DNA of 64,000 nt from Kineosporia sp. R_H_3 (GTDB lineage: Bacteria > Actinomycetota > Actinomycetes > Actinomycetales > Kineosporiaceae). Shown piece after piece: positions 1 to 8,763 of the stretch. Location: positions 1-64,000 of the forward strand of contig NZ_MWLL01000191.1 of NCBI RefSeq assembly GCF_002198675.1, written 5' to 3'. The notes below the pieces were generated by a model, which did not search any database, had not been told where the DNA came from, and saw only the letters and a program-made list of their open reading frames with translations. The translations under genes were made by a program, and so were the position numbers. Position 1 is the stretch's first letter; every line of letters starts with the position of its first letter.

Positions 1-547
1 CCCCGGTGACCTCCGCCCCGCTCCCCCACGACCACGGCCCGTCGGTGGCCGCGAGCCGCAGCCCGGCCAGCCGCTGCGCCGGGACGAAGCCCCTGGCGGC
101 GGGTTTCGAGACGAGGAAGTCGAGGACAGGTTCCCAGGACGACGGCGGCGGACCGACGTCCAGCCCCAGCGGCCGCGCAGCGTCCCGCAGGTGGATCGCG
201 GTGTCCGACATCGGCCCCGCGGCGCCCGTCACAGGAGGCTTGAGCCGGGCACCGGCGCGCTCCCTCAGCAGCCTGACGATCTCCTCGGTCGGACGACGCG
301 CCTCACGCCGCGCCGTTTCGTCCGCCATCCTGTCCAAGTCCCCGCGGTATCGGATCACCTGTCCCGCAAGGAAGACCAGCGACACACCATGCTCGGGCGG
401 CACCAGGTGCGCCGCCACCTCCCGCACCGTCCAGCCGCCGCACAGGCTCGGCGTCCGCCACTGCTCCTCGGTCAGTCCCGCGAACATCTCCGCCGCCAGC
501 AGCCGGTTCGCCGTCGCGACCGCGTACATCGACTCCAGATCCGCCAC
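1..547 (-). CDS. TIGR03083 / DinB-like mycothiol-dependent family protein (partial, C-terminus outside window)
   Basis: The reverse strand reads open for about 182 codons from a GTG at 547 (ATG alternative at 529) to the window edge. The N-terminus has the pattern of the maleylpyruvate isomerase/TIGR03083 family: a first helix ending in LTEEQW, then PSLCGGWTVREVAAHL, whose last His is the usual first metal ligand of this DinB-like four-helix fold. Family members are small cytoplasmic metal- and mycothiol-dependent transferases or isomerases of mostly unknown substrate. The 3' end is missing, so the second His/Glu ligands cannot be checked. The gene lies outside the left-most tRNA repeat, so it may belong to the host or to another element further left. 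No clear ribosome binding site is visible; the start is uncertain. Confidence 0.7.
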   Translation of the reverse strand, partial: MADLESMYAVATANRLLAAEMFAGLTEEQWRTPSLCGGWTVREVAAHLVPPEHGVSLVFLAGQVIRYRGDLDRMADETARREARRPTEEIVRLLRERAGARLKPPVTGAAGPMSDTAIHLRDAARPLGLDVGPPPSSWEPVLDFLVSKPAARGFVPAQRLAGLRLAATDGPWSWGSGAEVTG

Positions 548-762
548 CCGACAAGTCTGCGACGCACCCTCGCGACGACATCCGCAGCGCAGCGGGGTGA
601 CGTTGACGATGGGTCCGTCGTGGGGTCCCCCAGTGAACCGTGCGGTGTTGCTGCCCTTGCAGGGGCGCGCCCAGTTGGGATCGGGCCGACGAGCCCTGGG
701 ACGCAGCCGTTGTCACCGCCGCGGACGCCGAAACCGGACCGTCGAACGCGCGTCGCCCGCAC

Positions 763-800
763 AATCGGAAGGTCGGCGGTTTGACCCCGCCCCTGGCCAC
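763..800 (+). repeat. tRNA 3'-end direct repeat, copy 1 (attachment-site remnant)
   Basis: This stretch matches the 3' half of a tRNA: variable loop, T-arm with the 5-bp stem GGCGG/CCGCC, and acceptor strand CCTGGCCAC. It differs from copies 2 and 3 by one base in the T-loop (TTTGACC for TTCGACC) and lacks the CTGAA part of the anticodon loop. No D-arm or 5' acceptor strand precedes it, so it is not a functional tRNA. It marks the left boundary of element A. Confidence 0.8.
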
Positions 801-803
801 CAC

Positions 804-828
804 AAAACCCCTGTTGACCAGGGATTTT
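804..828 (+). terminator. Rho-independent terminator after tRNA remnant 1
   Basis: A 5-bp stem CCCTG/CAGGG with loop TTGAC is flanked by AAAA and TTTT. It resembles the stronger hairpin after copy 3 and so looks like a diverged copy of the tRNA gene's own terminator. The rest of 548-1189 shows no recognisable gene. Confidence 0.6.
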
Positions 829-1189
829 CTCACTTCCGGGGCCGATACGCCTCGGCACTCGATACCAGTGCTTACCGGTGACAACCGGATGCTTCCGGAC
901 AACGCGTTTCCAAGATCTTGCCCAATACGCGCCCACGGATTACTGCACTGAGACAAGCATCCGGCGTCGTCGCTGGTCATCTCCACAGGGCCGCGACGTC
1001 GTCAACAGTGGGCGACCGACACGTATCGGAAGATCGGTCGGCCGACGTACGCGCCCCTTCTTCGAGCCGACATAGCGCACCCTGTCGGCGGCGAGCGTGG
1101 CGTGTGGCTCGGCACTCGCCGATAGCCACCGTCGACTGATCGCTGCACCGTGACGTGGCGTCCCGCTGGGCCAGACGTTCGTGGCCCCG

Positions 1190-1444
1190 GACCCGTCACC
1201 TAACCGTGGACGGTTCAGCGTCCGTCGCGAATTGCTCAACAAGATCCTCATCCTCAACAGCAGCCACACACGGCGCGCCCTGGCCGAGTACCAGGACCAC
1301 CACAACAACCCACCGGCCACACCGGTTCCTCGGCCAAGCCGCACCACTAGGAGCCCTGCCATGACAGCCAGACGCCCCGCCCGACACCTCGTTCGACACG
1401 AACGACTCGGCGGCATCCTGCACGACTACACGCACGCCGCGTGA
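1190..1444 (+). pseudogene. Transposase remnant (integrase-core C-terminus)
   Basis: Two overlapping frames together give the C-terminal end of an actinobacterial integrase-core (rve-type) transposase. One frame reads RRELLNKILILNSSHTRRAL and then AEYQDHHN; the continuation HRPHRFLGQAAPLGALP lies in the next frame, so there is a frameshift near 1310. The original frame also ends in a family-like tail, RLGGILHDYTHAA, stopping at 1444. Most of the catalytic domain is absent. This is a dead insertion-sequence fragment inside element A. The following 1445-1810 holds no recognisable gene apart from the promoter and leader expected for the next operon. Confidence 0.6.
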
Positions 1445-1810
1445 GGCCTGCAGAGTTTCTGGCGCCCGCAGGCCGAAATCATGTCTCGAAGGGCCGGGCG
1501 TCGCTGGCGCTATGCGTCGACCTCGGGACGGGGCCCCAGACGGCGACAACTTTGCGACCACGACGGCCAGAACTACCCGTGTTCTACCGACCAGGCGAGC
1601 CAACCGACCACCGCGAGGACCCATCTGGTTCGTGGCCCCGCCAGGCTTGATGGCCAGTTGGGTGCTCGCTCTCGCCCGAACACAACGGGGACTATCCGTC
1701 ACGGACTTAGAGGCATACCCTGCAAGATCTGGGTTGTCCGACGGCCTACCGAACGCCATGACGCTGGGGCACCAAACCCACCAAGAGAACTCGCCCGGGG
1801 AGGTCACATC

Positions 1811-4330
1811 GTGGCCGAATTGGCTAATAGTAAGCGGCAACTGCTGACCGCTACGCATGTCGCCACTAAATTGTCGCCAGCGGACCGACGAAGAATGCGC
1901 GGAACCCCAACCGGAGCATTCCGCAAGGCCAGCCTTCTTCGGTCACTGCCACTGGATCCCGCGATACTGCAGCATATGGCCAGCGCTCTCGACGAAGACG
2001 CCGAGGAGGAAACTCGCTCGGCCTGGCAGGTCCTCATCGGACTATCGTCCAGAATGATTTCGCCCCACACGGCAATATCGAACATGCAGATGGCTAAAGA
2101 CCTTGCTTCCCTCCCCAGCGAAGTAGTCCTCCATTTTGCGGAAACCGCAACCGAAAAGGCGGCCAGCGAACAAGCATCGTCTGCAATAGAATCATTCAAG
2201 CAGTATTTGCACATCGCTCCTGTTGGTCGACTCCACTTGGAACGGCTTGAGATGATGCCCGTGGGGGTGGAGAGAGGCGAACTCGTATTCACCGTGCCGA
2301 TGACGCCTTTAGAATCGGCAACTATCTCCCACAAGGAATGGTCGACGTCGTCCCGAGAATACGAGGACCTTGTCAGCGACTCGTTTGAAAGCTTCAGCGA
2401 ACGTGGCGTAGCCGAGAAGACTGACGCCTCGATGTCCACCGAAAATGAGGCTCGACACACGAGCGAACTGACGTTCGGGGCTTCCCTATCCGGGTCATAC
2501 ACGGGTGTATCGCTAACAACAACGTTTGGGCTCAAGAACACGCGCGACGAGCGAGAATCGGCGCGACGTTCTCTCCAGCGGAACTCCGAAATCACTCAGA
2601 AAGCGTCGGCCAGGGCAAAGACTGAACATAAGGTCTCTGTAAAGCTTGAAGCGAAGCAAGGAACGAGCGACTCCACGTTCCGCACGATAACGAATCCTAG
2701 CGCCACGAACGCTATACGAGTCGACTACTACCGCATGATGCGGAAGTGGCGAACCAGCCTCTACCGATACGGCCTACGAGTAACTTACGACATGACTATC
2801 CCAAATCCGGGGGCGCGTCTCTTTGCGCGATACCAGTTGCTCAGCCGTTTAGAGGAAAAACTCAGGACGCCGTTCTCGTTTGGGCTGCATCCCGAAGATC
2901 TTACTGACTCGAACTGGGCGGCAGAAGCCTTGGCCCACGGAGCGGGAGTGACTTCTCCTCCCGCACCCATATTGACGGCCCTGCCGACACAAGATATCGC
3001 CTTCATTGGTGCCGACGAAGCCTTCGAGACTCGCCTCGGAAAGTTGGAGGTTGAAGTCCCGGAAGGGTACAAGGTGAAGTCCGCTGCGTTCACCGCGCAC
3101 GCAATACCTTACCCGGCGGCCAACGTTCGATTTGAGCTTCTGGACGACGGATCGATAGGCGGCGCGTTGCCGAACACGGGTCCATTGACGATAACTAGCG
3201 CCTCGCCCCAATTGATTGGTCGCACGGGTCGCATCTCGACGGCCTATCTGTATCGAGAGATAAGCGCTGCAACCATGCGCCTCGACTTGGTCTTCGAACG
3301 GTTGCCGAGTGCACTGGCCGCGTGGCAACTGGCAGCTTGGTCCACCATCCGAGCGGCGGCCGAGCGTCGATATCAGGATGAGCTTTCCCAGGTTCAACGG
3401 AGACGAGATGCTCTATGGCTGGAGCTTAGCAATAAGGACACTCTCTCGCTCAGACGACTCGAGCGCGAGGAACTTCTGCGCTTGATCATGGAGTGGATGC
3501 TCGGTCCTCAAGCCTTTGATACTGCACCTCCCATGGTCGCTTCCACGATCGAAAAGGTGGTGAAGAACGAAGGACTACTCCTTGAGGGCGGGGCGGGCCC
3601 AATGCTTCCAATTGACAGCAAGGATCGAGATGAAGTTCTGGCATTCGGTGATTTCGTGAAGTTCATACACCAAGCAGTCGAGTGGGAGAACCTGCTCTAC
3701 TTCATGTACCCGTACTTCTGGGGATCGGAGTCACTAGGCCAGCAAAAGATACTTTTTGAGCACGCAGATCCTGAGCATAGAAATTTTCTCCGCGCCGGAT
3801 ACGCGAGAGTTGTGATCACGATCCGCCCAGGATTCGAGGCAGACTTTACCCAGTTGCTGGAGACCGGAACACTTTCGGCCGAGAAGACATCGCCATACGT
3901 CTCGGTCGCGGAAGAAATCGCGAACTTCGCGCGCACCAACTACGCCAACATGGCTCCCGCGAACCCGGAGAAGCACGCGCGTCCATTGCTCTATCCGCAG
4001 CAGAGGGCGACCTGGGACACCATGCAGGTGGCGGTCGCGCAAATCGACTCGTACCACGATGACAACAAGAGTTACCCCCCCGCCCTCGATGTGTTGCCTG
4101 GAGCACCCTTCAAAGACGCTTGGGGGCGTCCACTTGTCTATCGCGTCCCTGGGAGCGGCAATGACTTTGATCTTTTGTCCCTCGGAGCAAACGGTGTCGA
4201 GGGGGGAGACGACCTCAATGCAGACATTTCCGCGGCTGCCGTGGCATCGCTGGTTGGGTCATGGTTCGAATACACGCCCACAAGCGGTATGGATATCGAA
4301 ATTGACACGAACGGGTCAGACATTGCCTAG
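1811..4330 (+). CDS. 839-aa protein of unknown function with C-terminal GspG-like pseudopilin domain
   Basis: I chose the GTG at 1811 because GGGGAGGT sits 8 nt upstream; the open frame runs back to 1481 but that part looks non-coding. Residues about 1-215 are helical. About 217-242 is a Ser/Gly/Thr-rich alternating segment (LTFGASLSGSYTGVSLTTTF) that could form amphipathic beta strands, followed by a charged helix and a conserved-looking block RTITNPSATNAIRVDYYR and LYRYGLRVTYDMTIPNPG. About 480-580 contains a helical Arg/Glu-rich stretch. Residues about 730-812 match the soluble domain of T2SS major pseudopilin GspG: KDAWGRPLVYRVPG, FDLLSLGANGVEGGDDLNAD, including the acidic Ca-binding-type loop. 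There is no prepilin signal and no T2SS gene nearby. Base composition is clearly AT-richer than its surroundings, which suggests transfer. It is co-transcribed with the next gene (5-bp gap). Function unknown; a secreted or cell-surface apparatus component or effector is only a guess. Confidence 0.75.
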   Translation: MAELANSKRQLLTATHVATKLSPADRRRMRGTPTGAFRKASLLRSLPLDPAILQHMASALDEDAEEETRSAWQVLIGLSSRMISPHTAISNMQMAKDLASLPSEVVLHFAETATEKAASEQASSAIESFKQYLHIAPVGRLHLERLEMMPVGVERGELVFTVPMTPLESATISHKEWSTSSREYEDLVSDSFESFSERGVAEKTDASMSTENEARHTSELTFGASLSGSYTGVSLTTTFGLKNTRDERESARRSLQRNSEITQKASARAKTEHKVSVKLEAKQGTSDSTFRTITNPSATNAIRVDYYRMMRKWRTSLYRYGLRVTYDMTIPNPGARLFARYQLLSRLEEKLRTPFSFGLHPEDLTDSNWAAEALAHGAGVTSPPAPILTALPTQDIAFIGADEAFETRLGKLEVEVPEGYKVKSAAFTAHAIPYPAANVRFELLDDGSIGGALPNTGPLTITSASPQLIGRTGRISTAYLYREISAATMRLDLVFERLPSALAAWQLAAWSTIRAAAERRYQDELSQVQRRRDALWLELSNKDTLSLRRLEREELLRLIMEWMLGPQAFDTAPPMVASTIEKVVKNEGLLLEGGAGPMLPIDSKDRDEVLAFGDFVKFIHQAVEWENLLYFMYPYFWGSESLGQQKILFEHADPEHRNFLRAGYARVVITIRPGFEADFTQLLETGTLSAEKTSPYVSVAEEIANFARTNYANMAPANPEKHARPLLYPQQRATWDTMQVAVAQIDSYHDDNKSYPPALDVLPGAPFKDAWGRPLVYRVPGSGNDFDLLSLGANGVEGGDDLNADISAAAVASLVGSWFEYTPTSGMDIEIDTNGSDIA

Positions 4331-4335
4331 CCCCA

Positions 4336-6183
4336 GTGGGACTTAGGATGCAGCCCGCCGTCTCAGGAGGATGCTTCGCAGTAGGCGATCTACTCGGGAC
4401 CTCCCATCAAGAAGGGGAGCAGTCAGGGACGGCACTGTTCGGAAAAGCGGTCGAGAGTCCCATCGTCAGGGACTACATACAGGAAACGCACGGCGTGGGA
4501 TCCGCTGGCCTGCCCCTGGCGCTACTCCTCGATTGCGACTGGTGGGATTCCTTTGTGGGAGCTAAGGGCAAGAACTCGTACTTTGACTTTCTTGGCAGAC
4601 ACCATCCAAAGCTCTCGCGTAAGGCTCTGGACGGGTTGAACCCAGAACCAGCTAGGCCCGACATCTTGACTTGTCTTGGGCCGGCGACTAGCAGGAAGGT
4701 AGGCGAACTTTCTCGCAACGAGTACTTCGAGATCAAGCCGGATTCCCCGACAGGCTTGGAGAAGTGGTTTGGTCCGCCTGGCGCGCCGGAGTTGGGAAAG
4801 CGCAGCAAATTGAGGAAGTTTTATCGCTCGTTCTTGCTGCCGTACCGGGAGGGAGTCGTCTATCCAAACACTCCCACCAAGTCCAAGGAGCTTCCCCTTC
4901 CGCTCAATCAGGTGTTCAGACATCTCGTTCGCGCGTTTATGCGGAACCATGGCGTTAGGAAGGTTCGCCTATACATTTCAGTCAGACTGCACTCGCCCGG
5001 ACTGCTCCTGTACAAGATTTGCATCGAGATTGAGACAGACGACAAGCGGAGACAAGAGGCTCTGGCACGGGCAACCGGTAAGTGGCTTTATGCCGCTTAC
5101 GTCGTCTGCCACTTTCCAGAACTCTTTCCTGCCATTGAGTCAGAGTTAGGTGAGCACAGTTTTGAGGGTGAGCCATTTCCTCGGATCCGTTGTCAATTCA
5201 ACGTGCTACCTGAACTAAAGCCAGTACTCGGGTCGCTTGAACAGGCGGTAATGATGCGTGGCCTCGCTCTACCGGGCGAGCAGTTTCTCCTATGCTGCGA
5301 CGAATCGTTCTATCAGTGGCTTGTTGCCAAGCCACCTGAGATTCAGGTTCGGAAGTTGTGGGCAGAAGTCCAAGCTAGAGCCGAGTCGTGGGTCAAGCTC
5401 GCCGGTGGGGAAGCCCTCTGGAGCAGGGTGAGGCCTCTGATACTTGAAGTCGAACAAGTAGCAAGGAACTTCGCGTTAATGTTTCCCGACGCCGAGGACT
5501 TTGTTAATGCGGTTCTTAGTTGGGTGACTCGGCACCCACTGCTGACGCTTGGAATCGTGGTTACGGGAGTGGTAATCACTGCTGGTGTTGCCGCGTACCT
5601 AGAGGCCGCCCTGGTTGGAGCCGCTCTCGTCGCCAGCGAGGGAGCCATCGCCGAGGGAACTGCCGCAGGCGCGGCGAGCGCCCTCGGACGCTTCGCGCTG
5701 ACTGAGGAGATCGCAGCACCGCTGTTCGGCCCAGAGGTGGCTTCCGCTACAGGTGCGAGGGGGTTCATGACAGCGACTGAAATCTCGACACAGATCGGCG
5801 GAGTCGGCGTGCCTGCTAATGACGGACTCATTCTTGCGAATGCAGTTTCACGGCCACTCCTTTCGACGGCACAACGGCGCGTGGCCGCTGCGGGTGTGGC
5901 CGCTGCGGCCGTACTCATGGTCTCATCCAGTAGCGCATACGCTATGGAGCGAGGCGCTACTGTGGTTGACCCCAAACGTGCACCGATTGTCGCGCAGCAC
6001 GCAGCGGGCCTATACATGATTCGTTCACAGGATCCCGCGACATATCGGTCACGCCCTCCTGTGCAGGGAAGTCCGATCAACGTACATGACTATGCTGAGC
6101 CCGCTTCACGGACGGCGCCAGACTTTTCAGGACGCCCTCCCCCGTTGCTCGCCAGATACGTCGGCAGCCTTAAAGTGATCTGA
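4336..6183 (+). CDS. 615-aa protein with PD-(D/E)xK-like motif and hydrophobic C-terminal half
   Basis: The frame opens with GTG at 4336, 5 bp after the preceding stop; an ATG at 4348 is an alternative. RPDIL (D109) and YFEIKP (E132-x-K134) are spaced as in a PD-(D/E)xK nuclease core, within a conserved-looking N-terminal globular region of about 380 residues. A Gly/Ala-rich hydrophobic stretch follows at about 400-440 (TLGIVVTGVVITAGVAAYLE then ALVGAALVASEGAIAEG) and a second at about 515-535 (VAAAGVAAAAVLMVSSSSAY). The C-terminal 75 residues are Pro-rich. AT-richer composition matches the upstream partner and not the flanks. I do not recognise a named family. A membrane-associated nuclease or a toxin with a membrane-crossing segment are both possible; catalysis is inferred from the motif alone. 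Confidence 0.7.
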   Translation: MGLRMQPAVSGGCFAVGDLLGTSHQEGEQSGTALFGKAVESPIVRDYIQETHGVGSAGLPLALLLDCDWWDSFVGAKGKNSYFDFLGRHHPKLSRKALDGLNPEPARPDILTCLGPATSRKVGELSRNEYFEIKPDSPTGLEKWFGPPGAPELGKRSKLRKFYRSFLLPYREGVVYPNTPTKSKELPLPLNQVFRHLVRAFMRNHGVRKVRLYISVRLHSPGLLLYKICIEIETDDKRRQEALARATGKWLYAAYVVCHFPELFPAIESELGEHSFEGEPFPRIRCQFNVLPELKPVLGSLEQAVMMRGLALPGEQFLLCCDESFYQWLVAKPPEIQVRKLWAEVQARAESWVKLAGGEALWSRVRPLILEVEQVARNFALMFPDAEDFVNAVLSWVTRHPLLTLGIVVTGVVITAGVAAYLEAALVGAALVASEGAIAEGTAAGAASALGRFALTEEIAAPLFGPEVASATGARGFMTATEISTQIGGVGVPANDGLILANAVSRPLLSTAQRRVAAAGVAAAAVLMVSSSSAYAMERGATVVDPKRAPIVAQHAAGLYMIRSQDPATYRSRPPVQGSPINVHDYAEPASRTAPDFSGRPPPLLARYVGSLKVI

Positions 6184-6562
6184 ACCAAGGTCTGGACTGG
6201 ATCCGATTTGCCTTAGCTGAATCTGCTCGATCTTGTCACCTCTACCCACCGCCGGAGCGGTGAATGAGGTGACGTCGTACCGCCGGACCACGGCCGCAGG
6301 AGGCCACCGGTCGTCCAGAGGTATGCACCTACCAGCACGTCAAGCAGGCGGTCGACGGTCCAGAGCCCGGCCGGCTGCCGCAGTCCCGGCGCGGCGACGC
6401 ACCGGTGTGGGTGTCGGAATCTCGTACATCGGCGCTGACCTGGACGTTTGCATCTGCAGCCTGTGGGTGCCGGTAACCCCTGCATGGGAGCTGACCTGCA
6501 CGTTGTCCGTGAGGCGGCTGAGGTGATTGCCGGCAGAGGGTTTCGGTCGCCGTGGATGGTGG
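6184..6562. other. Non-coding gap between AT-rich operon and toxin-like gene
   Basis: About 380 bp between two convergent units. I see no conserved reading frame, tRNA or clear terminator; base composition returns to the high G+C of the host within it, so the right edge of the AT-rich insert lies here. Confidence 0.5.
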
Positions 6563-6874
6563 TCAGCCGTGAGGCGGCTGGAGGTCGATCTGGATCTCGG
6601 TGAGGTCGATGGCGCCGTCCGGGGCGAGTTGTCCGACGACAGAGATCAGGGGGATGAGGTAGCCGGTCTTGATGAGGATCCGGTATTCAGGCCGGCCGGG
6701 GATGAGCTCGGGCAGCTGGTCCCATCCGGTGGCGAACTCCTCGACGAGCGGGAGCAGCTCGTAGGCCTGGAAGTCCGCGATCGAGGGCTCACCGGCCGGG
6801 CCTCGCTCATCGCCGAGCTGGGTGTCGAGGTGGGCGAAGAAGTCGGGGCTGGCGCGGACGACGCGTCGGGTCAT
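6563..6874 (-). CDS. Candidate type II toxin (RelE/ParE-like size and layout)
   Basis: A 103-aa protein starting at ATG 6874. It begins MTRRVVRASPDFFAHLDTQL, contains a helix LLPLVEEFATGWDQLPELI and ends in two predicted beta strands around YRILIKTGYLIPLISVV and IDLTEIQIDL. The order helix-helix-strands and the small size fit RelE/ParE-type ribonuclease or gyrase toxins, but no catalytic residue set is diagnostic. It lies 40 bp downstream of a short acidic/helical protein, the usual antitoxin-first order, inside an integrative element where such modules stabilise the element. It could equally be an element-specific protein of other function. Confidence 0.45.
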   Translation of the reverse strand: MTRRVVRASPDFFAHLDTQLGDERGPAGEPSIADFQAYELLPLVEEFATGWDQLPELIPGRPEYRILIKTGYLIPLISVVGQLAPDGAIDLTEIQIDLQPPHG

Positions 6875-6880
6875 GCCGCG

Positions 6881-6919
6881 GGCGTCAGGCCGTCCGGCGT
6901 CAGGCCGTCGGGCGTCACG
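6881..6919 (-). repeat. 15-bp tandem repeat between antitoxin and toxin genes
   Basis: On the + strand GGCGTCAGGCCGTC is repeated twice with period 15, followed by a third partial unit GGCGTCACG that overlaps the antitoxin stop. It fills the antitoxin-toxin gap and could set translational coupling or bind the antitoxin; no function is shown. Confidence 0.6.
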
Positions 6920-7163
6920 ACGCCTGGCGGGCGGCGGCCTCGCGCTCGAGGACGCGGCGACGCAGCTCGTCGACGACGTGCCGGTACTCCGCGGGGACGT
7001 CGGCGAGGTCACGGATGATGCTCGCCTCGAACGCGGCCTCCCGCTCGGCAGGGGTCATCGCGTCGAGCTCTGCTGCTGTCAGCACGCGCACCGCGACCTC
7101 CCCAACCCTCGGCTCTCGTTCTTCGAGGCTACCTGCCGCCACCGACGACCTCCAGACATCCAT
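6915..7163 (-). CDS. Candidate antitoxin, small helical protein
   Basis: An 82-aa reading frame from ATG 7163; a downstream GTG near the sequence VRVLTAAELDAMTP is also a plausible start. The protein is almost entirely helical and highly charged (LTAAELDAMTPAEREAAFEA, IIRDLADVPAEYRHVVDELR). Proteins of this kind, with the T-P-A-E-R helix, commonly precede small toxins in actinobacterial plasmids and integrative elements. Position directly upstream of the toxin-like gene supports the pairing. No DNA-binding domain is obvious; the assignment rests on context. Confidence 0.45.
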   Translation of the reverse strand: MDVWRSSVAAGSLEEREPRVGEVAVRVLTAAELDAMTPAEREAAFEASIIRDLADVPAEYRHVVDELRRRVLEREAAARQAS

Positions 7164-7231
7164 GAACCCGTCTGTCCACGCCGCACGGCGCCGACGCGGG
7201 GCCGGAGCCTCCGCCGCCTCCCTCGCCTGGC

Positions 7232-8542
7232 TCACGGGACGCTCGCCTCGAGGATCTGGACGGCCCGCCGCGCCACGGTCAGGCGGGTGAGCGGACGGCC
7301 TTCGCGTTCGAGGGCTTCCCGGGCCCGGCGTTGCAGAAGGACCCGGGCGCCGTCGGTCTCCGCCAGGCGCCGTTCCAGGTCCTCCAGTTCGCCGGGCGTC
7401 GAACTGTCGGGCGGCGCATGGCTGGCGCTCTCGCCGTCGGTCGGTCGCCCGGGTGTCTCCCACCAGGGGCCGGGGCAGGCCAGCCGGGCCGGGGTCCGGG
7501 TGGCAGGGTCCGCGGCCACCGTCAGCAGCGCCGCCACGGCTGACTCGGCGGGACGGTCGTGGTCACGGACCGCGGCCAGCAGGACCTGGGCGAGATGGTC
7601 CGCGGTCCACAACCGCGAGGGCAACCCCAGATCGGCCCGCAGCTGCCGGCACTCCCCCGCGATCTGCTCGAGGTCGACCGGGCCCAGCAGCCGCGCCACC
7701 TCAGCCCTCGCCAAGGTCGGCGTCGTCGCCGGCGTCGTCGCCGGCGTCGTGGTCGGTGTGGTGCTCGGCGTCGTGGTCGGCGTCGTGGTCGGCGTGGAGG
7801 GCCGGGGAGGAGGGTTTGTGCTCTGGGTGAAGAACTCTGGGTCGGGCCGCACCGGTGCGGCCACCCTGGCCGCATCCGTGCGGCCGGGGGTAGCCGCATC
7901 CCTGCGGCCACCCCGACGCCCCCGCCAGTCCGCCGAGACGCGGACACCACCGGCGCCCGCCGGCTGCCGACCATGGTCGGTGACCGGGGTGGCCGCATCC
8001 GTGCGGCCACCCCCGCCCCGCCCGGGCCGAACCGGAGCACCCGGACGGGTGGCCCGGACCAGGTACCGGTTGGTCAGGTTCACCCCCTCCTGGCAACGGC
8101 GGGTCACCTCGACCGCCCCGATCCCGACCAACTCCCTCAATGCCCGGTCAACGGAGTCGACGGACTTCTTCCGCAGCCGGTCGGCCAGGGTGCGCCGCGA
8201 CGGCATCCGCTGCCCCGACGACTGCCCGTACCGCAGCAGCACCGCGTACAACCGGACCGCGGCGTCGGACACATCGGCGTCCAGAACCCACTCCGGGACG
8301 ATCGAGAACCGCTCCTCCAAGACAAGAGCAGCCGCACCAGTACTGGCCTCGCCGCGGTCGTTCACGGGCCCGGCCACGCTGTCGCGGGAAGTGTCCACGA
8401 ACGAGTCGGCACACGGCGGCATACCGTCCCACGGCTGGGACACTCGCTGGGGTTCGCCAGCGGACAGGGCGCGGGGGTTGTTGACGGCGATCGACGGCAA
8501 GGAGTCGACTGGGACAGGCAGGACGGCATGACAGGTGGGCAT
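7232..8542 (-). CDS. Winged-helix mobile-element protein (replication/transfer regulator-like)
   Basis: A 436-aa protein; ATG 8542 is preceded by GGAGG at 5 nt. After about 75 residues there is a winged-helix domain: FSIVPEWVLDADVSDAAVRL, YAVLLRYGQSSGQRMPSRRT, LADRLRKKSVDSVDRALREL, the kind found in plasmid replication initiators and AICE regulators. A long Gly/Arg/Pro linker follows, including (T/A/S)TTP repeats encoded near 7725-7800. The C-terminal third carries a helical domain (LLGPVDLEQIAGECRQLRAD, GLPSRLWTADHLAQVLLAAV) and a coiled-coil (ELEDLERRLAETDGARVLLQ). The C-terminal domain occurs again as a fragment at 32778-33308. It lies just left of tRNA repeat 2, so it probably belongs to element A's maintenance module; the exact role, replication or regulation, is unresolved. 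Confidence 0.6.
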   Translation of the reverse strand: MPTCHAVLPVPVDSLPSIAVNNPRALSAGEPQRVSQPWDGMPPCADSFVDTSRDSVAGPVNDRGEASTGAAALVLEERFSIVPEWVLDADVSDAAVRLYAVLLRYGQSSGQRMPSRRTLADRLRKKSVDSVDRALRELVGIGAVEVTRRCQEGVNLTNRYLVRATRPGAPVRPGRGGGGRTDAATPVTDHGRQPAGAGGVRVSADWRGRRGGRRDAATPGRTDAARVAAPVRPDPEFFTQSTNPPPRPSTPTTTPTTTPSTTPTTTPATTPATTPTLARAEVARLLGPVDLEQIAGECRQLRADLGLPSRLWTADHLAQVLLAAVRDHDRPAESAVAALLTVAADPATRTPARLACPGPWWETPGRPTDGESASHAPPDSSTPGELEDLERRLAETDGARVLLQRRAREALEREGRPLTRLTVARRAVQILEASVP

Positions 8543-8763
8543 CCGGGCCTCCGGAGTAGCTCCGGCAGCACACCACCCCCAGGCTCGGCTGGCCCGCAGC
8601 AGAAGCAGGACCGAGTGTCCGCGGAATGTCCGCGCCAGACCCAGGAGGTGGTGTGCCGCGACGGGACGAACCGATACACGGCGGAATCCCGAACCACTCC
8701 TGAACAGCAACAACGCGGACCCGGGCAGACCACCCGGCATCAACAAGACCTGGGGTTAGGCAC

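Noticed and set aside
1481-1810. Upstream extension of the 839-aa gene to an ATG at 1481
   Set aside because: The added 110 residues are Arg/Thr/Pro-rich and unlike the rest; GTG 1811 has a strong ribosome binding site.
7725-7800. CRISPR-like short repeats (GGCGTCGTCG units)
   Set aside because: The repeats are in frame codons for a Thr/Pro linker of the winged-helix protein, with no spacers.
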